This document shows positions 58,278 to 64,000 of a stretch of DNA of 64,000 nucleotides, piece by piece. The position numbers were made by a program, and so were the translations under genes. The stretch is from Vibrio sp. AND4 (GTDB taxonomy: Bacteria > Pseudomonadota > Gammaproteobacteria > Enterobacterales > Vibrionaceae). Where the stretch lies: the NCBI RefSeq assembly GCF_000171815.1, contig NZ_ABGR01000001.1, positions 496,001 to 560,000 of the forward strand. The letters run 5' to 3'. The notes under the pieces were generated by a model. The model saw nothing but the letters and a program-made list of their open reading frames with translations. It did not search any database and was not told the origin of the DNA. Numbering within the stretch: the stretch's first letter is position 1; every line of letters begins with the position of its first letter.

Positions 58278-60172
58278 ATTTAGATAAACTCTCAAAAGAA
58301 GCTAAAGAAGTATTTAAATTAATTAAAGATAAAAAACATTTCTTACTCAGTGGTGGTGCTGGTAGTGGAAAAACATACTCATTAGTAGAAATATTGAGAG
58401 CTGTAATTAACGATACTCCTTCAGTTAATATTGCATGTATTACTTATACTAATGCTGCTGTTTCTGAAATTGAAGATAGACTTTCACATGATAATCTTCA
58501 TGTGTCAACTATTCATGATTTTCTATGGAATAACATAAAAAACTTTCAATTTGAGATCAAGCAAACATTAATTGAACTGATTAATGACCCAGAACAAACG
58601 GTGATTAACAGTTCAGACAAAAAAATGGTTGATCAGAGCTTTTTTGATGATTGTGATATTATAAAATATAAAGAATATGTAAAAATAGTGAATGGAATAA
58701 TATCACATGATGAAGTAGTTGTTCTCGCTACCAAAATGTTCGAGAAATATGAAAGGCTATGCTCAATTGTAAAGGACAAGTACCCATATATTTTTGTCGA
58801 TGAATATCAGGATACAAACCCAATGGTAGTTAAGGTTCTCCTTGAATATATGGAAAGGTCAAATAAGCCTAATGTAGTTGGTTTCTTTGGTGATGCAATG
58901 CAGTCAATATATGATGGAAGTGTCGGCAATCTTGATATATATACTAAGTCAGAGCCACCGACGGTATATGAAGTAATCAAAAAGCAAAATCGTCGAAACC
59001 CTTTACAGGTAATTAACTTGGCAAATCTAATCAGAACAGATGAGCTTGTGCAAGAACCTTCTGATGACCAATCTGCCCCTAATATGGATAACAATGGAAA
59101 GGTAAAACAAGGTGAGATTAAGTTCTTGTATTCTACTAGTGATAATTTGAAAACTGTCCGGCAACATCTAGGTTGGGACTTTAATTGTTCCACGACAGTA
59201 AAAGAATTGAACCTAACTCATAACTTAATAGCAGTTCAAGCCAACTTCCCTGAGTTGATGCGTATTTATGACAAAGATAAAATTCTTGAATATATACGAG
59301 ATAAAGTAAGGAAGCCCTTAGCAGAAAACGAGCCCGAGTACGATTCTACAGGAAAAACACTTGCTCAAGTATTAGAGCATGTCGGTAACCCGAACCCCAC
59401 GCCAGCGCAAAACACTTATATTGATAATCACTATGAGTGTTTCGAGCTTGCTAAATCTCTTCCTTTTGATCAACTTAGCAAGTTGTATGTAAATAAAGAT
59501 CAGTTACTTGACGACAAAAAAAACTATGTGGGTGACGATAGCAAGCCAAACTCTAATCGAGATGACCTTATAAACCATTTGTTTAAGATTGAAAACTGTA
59601 TTCGTCTTTACGAGTCCAAAAATCATAATCGGTTCATTAAGGCTACAGATTACTCAATATTATCAGTGAATGATAAAGTAAATCTACACAAGGCTATTCA
59701 AGCTTTCCAGATTGATGAAGGTATTTCAATCGGTAAAGTTATTGATCTTGCTCATGAATTGGGACTGGTTGTTAAAGATGATAAGGTGGAAAAGTTTGCT
59801 GCAGATAGATACTACGTGTACAAACAAGTTTGCGACATTAAGTATCAAGAGTTTCGTAACGTATTTAACTATCTTGAGGGCTTTCTCCCATTCTCTACTC
59901 AGCATAAAACGAAAGGTTCAGAGTTCCCTAACGTGTTGATTTTATTAGATAATGGTAAGTGGAATCAATATAATTTTAAGTATTTGTTTGAACATGATGG
60001 AACCGATAGTGTTAGGCAAAGGACTGAAAAAATATTTTATGTATGCTGTACCCGTGCGAAAGAAAAGCTTGCTGTGTTTTTTCCAAATCCTACCCAGAAA
60101 ACAGTCAAAACTGCTCTTGAATGGTTTGGTGAAGATAATGTTGTGAACTTGGATGAATGCTTTTTTGATTAG
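58259..60172 (+). CDS. gajB: Gabija-like UvrD-family helicase (GajB-like)
   Basis: 637 residues, superfamily 1 helicase: motif I GGAGSGKT (32-39), Ia TYTNAAVSEIEDR, II FVDEYQDTN (Asp181), III FFGDAMQSIYDG, IV QNRRNP, V TKGSEFPNVLIL and VI YVCCTRAKEKL. It lacks the long 2B insertion of full UvrD, as GajB does, though it is longer than the 494-residue prototype. Translationally coupled to the OLD gene. In Gabija the helicase senses DNA termini and activates the nuclease. Confidence 0.82.
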   Translation: MATTELDLDKLSKEAKEVFKLIKDKKHFLLSGGAGSGKTYSLVEILRAVINDTPSVNIACITYTNAAVSEIEDRLSHDNLHVSTIHDFLWNNIKNFQFEIKQTLIELINDPEQTVINSSDKKMVDQSFFDDCDIIKYKEYVKIVNGIISHDEVVVLATKMFEKYERLCSIVKDKYPYIFVDEYQDTNPMVVKVLLEYMERSNKPNVVGFFGDAMQSIYDGSVGNLDIYTKSEPPTVYEVIKKQNRRNPLQVINLANLIRTDELVQEPSDDQSAPNMDNNGKVKQGEIKFLYSTSDNLKTVRQHLGWDFNCSTTVKELNLTHNLIAVQANFPELMRIYDKDKILEYIRDKVRKPLAENEPEYDSTGKTLAQVLEHVGNPNPTPAQNTYIDNHYECFELAKSLPFDQLSKLYVNKDQLLDDKKNYVGDDSKPNSNRDDLINHLFKIENCIRLYESKNHNRFIKATDYSILSVNDKVNLHKAIQAFQIDEGISIGKVIDLAHELGLVVKDDKVEKFAADRYYVYKQVCDIKYQEFRNVFNYLEGFLPFSTQHKTKGSEFPNVLILLDNGKWNQYNFKYLFEHDGTDSVRQRTEKIFYVCCTRAKEKLAVFFPNPTQKTVKTALEWFGEDNVVNLDECFFD

Positions 60173-60218
60173 CAAAGATTATCAGATGACCTCTGTAGAA
60201 TTTAACATTGGAGTTGAA

Positions 60219-60725
60219 ATGAAATTAGATAAAAAAGAACGCTTAGCTTTAGTCAATCAGTTCTTGATATTAGAAAAACTGTATCCGGAAGAAGCGAATT
60301 ACTATGCTGAGCACCGTCAGGCAATATCTGAGGGTTATGAACTACACTATGACTGGATTTATCGAGAACTATGGGAAGGTCTATCGAAAGAAGAATGTCG
60401 CCGAGTTCTTAATATTTTAGATATGTATCGAACAATCCATTTTTCAGCAAAAAAATGCGCAAACACTACTGTAAATGATCATTACTGGCTTAAATTTCAA
60501 GGCTTTGATGGAAATGAAGAGAGCTCGTATATGGCATATTGTCGATATTTTATCGTCGATTTAGAGCGCTACGATGAACTAAGATATAATCAAGAGATTC
60601 CAGACCTCAATTCACACATGCCTACACTGAGCAAATACGATGCAATGTTATCGGTATGGGAAGGATTTGGTAAGCCACACACACTTGGAGCGGACGAAAT
60701 ACTAGCAATTCTAGAGGCTAGGTAG
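60219..60725 (+). CDS. YfbU-family protein in the Gabija-like operon
   Basis: 168 residues from the ATG at 60219 (MKLDKKERLALVNQFLILEK; TTGGAG upstream). It matches the YfbU domain: RLxLxNQ, the EEANYYAEHRQAISEGYELH block, EECRRVLNILDMYRTI, then KFQGFDGNEESSYMAYCRYF and the SKYDAMLSVWEGF end. E. coli YfbU has no firmly assigned role. It lies 46 bases after the helicase gene and one base before the next gene, so it is part of the operon; a YfbU partner is not a described Gabija component. Confidence 0.8.
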   Translation: MKLDKKERLALVNQFLILEKLYPEEANYYAEHRQAISEGYELHYDWIYRELWEGLSKEECRRVLNILDMYRTIHFSAKKCANTTVNDHYWLKFQGFDGNEESSYMAYCRYFIVDLERYDELRYNQEIPDLNSHMPTLSKYDAMLSVWEGFGKPHTLGADEILAILEAR

Positions 60726-60726
60726 T

Positions 60727-61227
60727 ATGCCAAATTACATAAACTATTCGGCAACGTTCCTTTCAATCGTTAGTGGTATTATAGCTATTTGGCAAGCATA
60801 CAAAGCTACTACCGAAGCTAGTAAGGCAAAGACTTACCGTGACGAAATCATAAACGTTCGAAAGGCTGTTGATTTTTCGGGTATAGAAGCTGTGCTGAAT
60901 CGTACAATCATCTTGATTTCCAAATATGGTCCTTCCGCTTCAATTTCTAGCTTATCTGGAGTTTCTCCTGATAAAGATGCTGAAGAAGTCCAACATTTCA
61001 TCACCTCTTTGAGGAAGAATAAAATACTTTTTGATGGATACTACTCGGAAATAGATAAATTTTGTAATGAATTATCCGATTTATTGGAAAAGTTAGTTGC
61101 TTGCAATCCATCTGATTCTAAATCGATGAAAAGTCACGGTACAGTTATTTATCACCGACTGACAGACTTCTCGTCAATCCTTAAGGGTAATTTAGACTTA
61201 CTTAAAGAAAAGGAGGTGGTCTGCTAA
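60727..61227 (+). CDS. Membrane-anchored helical protein, end of the Gabija-like operon
   Basis: 166 residues. One N-terminal membrane helix (about 4-22: INYSATFLSIVSGIIAIW) followed by a long cytoplasmic helical domain (ATTEASKAKTYRDEIINVRK ... LKGNLDLLKEKEVVC). The start follows the YfbU stop by one base. No family recognised. The helix-plus-helical-bundle layout resembles membrane effectors found with other defence systems, so it could be an effector or a membrane tether; this is inference from context only. Confidence 0.7.
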   Translation: MPNYINYSATFLSIVSGIIAIWQAYKATTEASKAKTYRDEIINVRKAVDFSGIEAVLNRTIILISKYGPSASISSLSGVSPDKDAEEVQHFITSLRKNKILFDGYYSEIDKFCNELSDLLEKLVACNPSDSKSMKSHGTVIYHRLTDFSSILKGNLDLLKEKEVVC

Positions 61228-61426
61228 CAAACGAATACGGCGTCGAGAGCTAATTTTAACTGTGTTCTCATCTCACATTCCGCCATCTCTTAAAATTATT
61301 CTGCACCTATTAAACTGGACAGATCGAAAAAAATTTTCGACACTAAAAGTTACCCGCAGTTTTCTAATTTAAGTGGTTGTCTTAAGATGTTTATCTCCAA
61401 AAGTTAGAAAGAGAAACTTAACATTG

Positions 61427-61454
61427 TTGAACTCTCCGCCCAAGTGTGCATAAT
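61427..61454 (+). promoter_or_regulatory. Phage late promoter (pR'-like)
   Basis: TTGAAC (61427-61432), 16-base spacer, CATAAT (61449-61454), 14 bases before a strong terminator. Promoter followed immediately by a terminator is the pR'-tR' arrangement on which Q proteins act. Confidence 0.55.
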
Positions 61455-61467
61455 TACCACATTAGAA

Positions 61468-61495
61468 AACCTCGCCAACTCGGCGGGGTTTTTTC
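61468..61495 (+). terminator. First late terminator (tR'-like)
   Basis: AACCTCGCC-aactc-GGCGGGGTT (9 pairs, one wobble) followed by TTTT. Upstream of the holin. Confidence 0.85.
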
Positions 61496-61519
61496 GTTTT
61501 TAGCGTTTATAACTTACGA

Positions 61520-61556
61520 GCACCCATTTCCATTGTGAAAGTCGGGTGCTTTTTTG
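61520..61556 (+). terminator. Second late terminator
   Basis: GCACCC ... GGGTGC with an 18-base loop, followed by TTTTTT, just before the holin start. Together with the first it should block lysis genes until antitermination. Confidence 0.75.
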
Positions 61557-61566
61557 TGGGACTCAT

Positions 61567-61779
61567 ATGCAAGATAAACTCAGTTCATTCTTATCATATC
61601 TCACTAGTGCCTTACTGGCCCTGACAGGGGCATTCAGCATCCAAGATTGGGCGGCGGTGATTGGTGTGGTGATGGTGTTTGTCACTTACTTCACCAACCG
61701 CAGCATTAAACTCAAATTGCTTGAAGAAGTTCGCAAGCAACGAATTTCGGAAGAGCTCTGTGAAAAAATTAATCAATAA
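61567..61779 (+). CDS. Phage holin
   Basis: 70 residues from the ATG at 61567 (MQDKLSSFLSYLTSALLALT), two membrane segments (SFLSYLTSALLALTGAF and WAAVIGVVMVFVTYF) and a charged tail (LKLLEEVRKQRISEELCEKI). Small class II-type holin that permeabilises the inner membrane to time lysis. It overlaps the lysozyme gene by 20 bases. A damaged copy of its first third is at 35590 in the integron array. Confidence 0.85.
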   Translation: MQDKLSSFLSYLTSALLALTGAFSIQDWAAVIGVVMVFVTYFTNRSIKLKLLEEVRKQRISEELCEKINQ

Positions 61780-62287
61780 AACCGTCTGCTCTGTTGCGGT
61801 TGTGCTGTCCGTTGTCTTTAGTCTTTCCCCCAACATGCAAACTAGCCAACAAGGCCTTGCGCATATCGCCAACCTAGAAGGATGCCGAACGAAAGCCTAT
61901 CAATGCAGCGCAAATGTTTGGACCAATGGCCTTGGCCACACAACGGGCGTAAAGCAGGGCGATGTAGTTGATGAAGTGCAGATAGCCCACAACTTTATCG
62001 CCGATGTCCAAACCGCAGAACAGGCCGTTAACCGTTACCTCACCGCAGAGGTGACGCAAGCTCAGTTTGATGTCCTGGTGAGCTTTGTGTTTAACCTTGG
62101 CGCGGGCAACTTAAAACGCTCCACCATGCTTAAGCTGTTCAACCAAAACAAACCGTTGAAAGCCTGCCGCGAGCTTTCACGTTGGGTCTATGTTAACGGT
62201 AAAAACTGCAATGACCCTGATAGCCAATGTTCAGGGGTGGTGAAACGCCGTAAAATTGAGCGGCAAGTTTGTTTAAACGGCTGGTAA
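61760..62287 (+). CDS. Phage lysozyme (GH24, SAR-type)
   Basis: 175 residues from a GTG at 61760 (MKKLINKTVCSVAVVLSVVF), behind GGAAGAG. The N-terminal hydrophobic segment looks like a signal-anchor-release sequence. Catalytic pattern E-x8-C-x5-T: Glu40, Cys49, Thr55 (NLEGCRTKAYQCSANVWTNG), with Cys in the place of the Asp of T4 lysozyme, then GLGHT. VLVSFVFNLGAGNLKRSTML is the usual GH24 helix. Cleaves peptidoglycan glycan strands. It overlaps the holin and precedes the spanins. Confidence 0.88.
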   Translation: MKKLINKTVCSVAVVLSVVFSLSPNMQTSQQGLAHIANLEGCRTKAYQCSANVWTNGLGHTTGVKQGDVVDEVQIAHNFIADVQTAEQAVNRYLTAEVTQAQFDVLVSFVFNLGAGNLKRSTMLKLFNQNKPLKACRELSRWVYVNGKNCNDPDSQCSGVVKRRKIERQVCLNGW

Positions 62288-62297
62288 AGGGGAGCTT

Positions 62298-62654
62298 ATG
62301 AACGTCTCTTTCAAAACGGCTTTTTTGGTGGGGTTGGTTGTCTTGCTGCTTGGCAGCTTAGCGGCGTCAGCTTACTTGTTTGAGCTCACTAAGCTTCAAG
62401 CCAAGCGGTACGGCGAGCTACAAGGCCAGTTCAAAGACTCACTGAGCAAAAACAAATCCCTGTCTATTGCGGTGAAAACCCTAACGGATGAAGTTAAGCA
62501 GGCGCAGCGGGCCGCTGATGCATTGCTGCAAGCCAAGGCAGAGCGCAAAAGGGTAACGATTCGGACCGTGACCCAAATCAAAGAGGTACTGAACCATGAA
62601 AAATGCGCAGATGTGCCTATCCCTAATGCTACTCAGTGGCTGTACTACCACTGA
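62298..62654 (+). CDS. Inner-membrane spanin (Rz-like)
   Basis: 118 residues: one N-terminal membrane helix (about 5-27) and a long periplasmic coiled coil (LTKLQAKRYGELQGQFKDSL ... ADALLQAKAERK). The Rz1-like gene is nested in a different frame at its 3' end, the typical spanin arrangement. It fuses inner and outer membrane at the end of lysis. GGGGAG precedes the ATG. Confidence 0.87.
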   Translation: MNVSFKTAFLVGLVVLLLGSLAASAYLFELTKLQAKRYGELQGQFKDSLSKNKSLSIAVKTLTDEVKQAQRAADALLQAKAERKRVTIRTVTQIKEVLNHEKCADVPIPNATQWLYYH

Positions 62655-62868
62655 GGTGGTGACCGAGTATCACGATCGCTTGGTGCTGCCTCCGGCTGTT
62701 TATCTCACTTCTTGCCAACCACCTTTTACAGCGCCGCCGCACACCTACGGTGAAGCCGTTGAGCGCGATCCAATATGGTTAGAAGCTTGGCGCAACTGCG
62801 CCGATCAAATTGAGCACTTACGTGACTTTTATGGTTACGACAGTGCGCTCCCCAACACGGGCAAATAA
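62596..62868 (+). CDS. Outer-membrane spanin lipoprotein (Rz1-like)
   Basis: 90 residues with a lipoprotein signal (MKNAQMCLSLMLLSGC, acceptor Cys at 16) and a proline-rich mature region (LPPAVYLTSCQPPFTAPPHT). It starts inside the Rz-like gene in another frame and overlaps it by 59 bases. Partner of the inner-membrane spanin; LysC-like. The C-terminal part (WLEAWRNCADQIEHLRDFYG) is common in P2-like LysC proteins. Confidence 0.85.
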   Translation: MKNAQMCLSLMLLSGCTTTEVVTEYHDRLVLPPAVYLTSCQPPFTAPPHTYGEAVERDPIWLEAWRNCADQIEHLRDFYGYDSALPNTGK

Positions 62869-63138
62869 CACTTACTCCTTGGGTGGTCGTCCACCGTTAT
62901 CCGTTGTTGCCCGTAACCCTTTCCTAAGTAGGGGGTGCAAGCGTCGGTTCCTCGCTGTCTGACTTGTTAGCCATGATCATATTCAGCTCGCTGCTGATAC
63001 TCCTTTTATGCTAGCGCAAGTTCAGAGTCAAAAAGGAACAAGCAGAGTTTGAGAGAACTCCATTAACCAGCAACGTCAGCTTAATGCGAAAAAGGGCGTG
63101 ACGCTCGGAGAGACGAGACTTATTGATGAGGGCTTTCA
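62869..63138. other. Short intergenic before the terminase genes
   Basis: 270 bases without a supported gene. A minus-strand frame (MANKSDSEEPTLAPPT) ends after 16 codons and resumes after a one-base shift as GLRATTDNGGRPPKE; this could be a decayed small gene, but it is too short to name. Confidence 0.4.
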
Positions 63139-63609
63139 ATGAACAATGAAAAACGACTTTGGAATTTAACCGAGTTGGAAGCGTTCGACTATCACCGTTC
63201 CACGATCCGCAAAAAGCTTAAATCCGCCGGCATTGAGCCTGTCGCATTTAAAGGGCAAACCCCGCTTTATGACGTGGTTCAGGTCACGCCGTACTTATGC
63301 AAAGCGCCATTAAAAGAGAGCGACGCCCCTGATTTGATGGGGTTTAAAACCGCTGCAGAGCTCAGAGCCTACGTGCAATCAGAGCGGGAAAAGCTTGCGC
63401 TGCAGAAAGACTCAAGCGAGTGCATTTCTAAAGAGGATTACGAGAATGAAATTGCCATTTGTATTTCTGGTGTGAAGGGCTTTAAAGACAAAGTGATCAC
63501 GCGGATTGAATCGGCCATCCCGACGGCGACAACGCAGCAACTCGAAGCACTAGAAAGTTTACTTAATTATGATTTAAAGGCGGTGTCGGATGGGCTTGAA
63601 CAACTTTGA
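63139..63609 (+). CDS. Terminase small subunit-like protein (DUF1441 / Nu1-like)
   Basis: 156 residues. The N-terminal helix-turn-helix (WNLTELEAFDYHRSTIRKKL) and the middle KTAAELRAYVQSEREKLALQ block match DUF1441, found directly before GpA-type large terminases. Binds the packaging site and recruits the large subunit. It overlaps the large terminase gene by 20 bases. The start has GAGGGC upstream. Confidence 0.82.
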   Translation: MNNEKRLWNLTELEAFDYHRSTIRKKLKSAGIEPVAFKGQTPLYDVVQVTPYLCKAPLKESDAPDLMGFKTAAELRAYVQSEREKLALQKDSSECISKEDYENEIAICISGVKGFKDKVITRIESAIPTATTQQLEALESLLNYDLKAVSDGLEQL

Positions 63610-64000
63610 CACGCGCCTTGGGGTTCAGTACGCGGATGCGGCCAAGATACGGCGAGAGCTGGCTTACCTGTGCGCGCCAACCGATAAGACGCCAATTGAA
63701 GCCGCCGATGAGGATTTGTGGATATCAGATGGCACGGACGTCACCAAGTTTTTGTCTTCGTTAGTGCCTTATATGAAAGAGCCAATGAACTGTTTGGCAA
63801 GGCGCATTTATGAAGCCGTGATTGTGGTTGGTCCGGCTCGTTCAGGAAAGACCAAGGCGTTAGTCGAAGGATGGATTAATTACACTGTCACGCAAGCGCC
63901 AGGCGATATGCTGCTGATTTACAGCACTAAGACCAAAGCAACGGATATGTCTAAGGCGGATCTCGACCGCTGCTTTTCATCAACGCCAGGCATTGCGCGT
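63590..64000 (+). CDS. Phage terminase large subunit, GpA family (cut by window edge)
   Basis: The first 137 residues from the ATG at 63590 (MGLNNFDTRLGVQYADAAKI). The GpA-family start is recognisable: LVPYMKEPMNCLARRIYEAV, then the ATPase motif VVGPARSGKTKAL (Walker A) and DMLLIYSTKTKATDMSKADL. It packages DNA into the prohead. The gene runs beyond the window, so the prophage continues with structural genes to the right. Confidence 0.9.
   Translation, partial: MGLNNFDTRLGVQYADAAKIRRELAYLCAPTDKTPIEAADEDLWISDGTDVTKFLSSLVPYMKEPMNCLARRIYEAVIVVGPARSGKTKALVEGWINYTVTQAPGDMLLIYSTKTKATDMSKADLDRCFSSTPGIAR

Noticed and set aside
1..64000. CRISPR arrays, rRNA, tRNA and insertion sequences
   Set aside because: No regularly spaced repeats, no clover-leaf or rRNA sequence and no transposase frame were found on reading both strands.

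Overview
The window looks like a Vibrio chromosome, probably of the Harveyi clade. The evidence is typical Vibrio housekeeping genes (gsk, creA, a FocA-CBS transporter, yceI, ybjD, alx with its Mn2+ riboswitch), a run of VCR/VPR-type integron attC sites, and a lambdoid Vibrio-type prophage. No rRNA, tRNA, CRISPR array or intact transposase was seen. All family names come from motifs read by eye; no database search was possible.

Region 1 (1-28900) is mostly ordinary chromosome: gsk (partial), creA, a YieH-like HAD phosphatase, an RhlE-like helicase, an EAL phosphodiesterase, a cytochrome b561/YceI pair, a FocA-CBS transporter divergent from a LysR regulator, ybjD, a 5'-nucleotidase, alx, two methyltransferase genes and an acyltransferase. 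The exception is 4865-9655, a 1596-residue Sec-exported protein in AT-rich surroundings. Residues about 1140-1380 carry the active-site motifs of the anthrax edema factor / CyaA / ExoY nucleotidyl cyclase toxins. Just upstream lie a good PhoB box and a 34-codon micro-gene.

Region 2 (about 29000-41900) is an accessory, integron-type array read on the minus strand. Clear attC sites separate small cassettes: three Imm49-like immunity paralogues, zinc-ribbon and membrane proteins, and a DUF6404 gene with an internal amber codon. No integron integrase is visible, so it is a CALIN or the distal part of a larger array. It is littered with degraded pieces: repeated right-half attC elements, three remnants of a phnA 3' end, a frameshifted cassette, and a fragment of a phage holin/terminator region whose intact form lies 26 kb away in the prophage.

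Region 3 (about 42850 to beyond 64000) is a prophage: integrase, excisionase, early minus-strand genes, an S24 repressor, YdaS/YdaT-type regulators, O/P-like replication genes, a Q-like antiterminator, then (from 61427) a predicted late promoter, stacked terminators, holin, SAR-type lysozyme, Rz/Rz1 spanins, a DUF1441/Nu1-like small terminase and the GpA-type large terminase.

Between Q and the late promoter (50460-61230) sits about 11 kb of cargo. Its first half is a set of integron cassettes with plus-strand attC sites: a papain-like Cys-His-Asp protein, a Septu-like PtuA/PtuB pair, and a HipA-like kinase/DUF3037 pair. Its second half is a tightly packed four-gene operon: a Gabija-like OLD nuclease and UvrD-type helicase, a YfbU-family protein and a membrane-anchored protein. 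The most interesting reading is a phage that has captured integron defence cassettes in its late cargo slot, with DNA flow in both directions between the phage and the chromosomal array.
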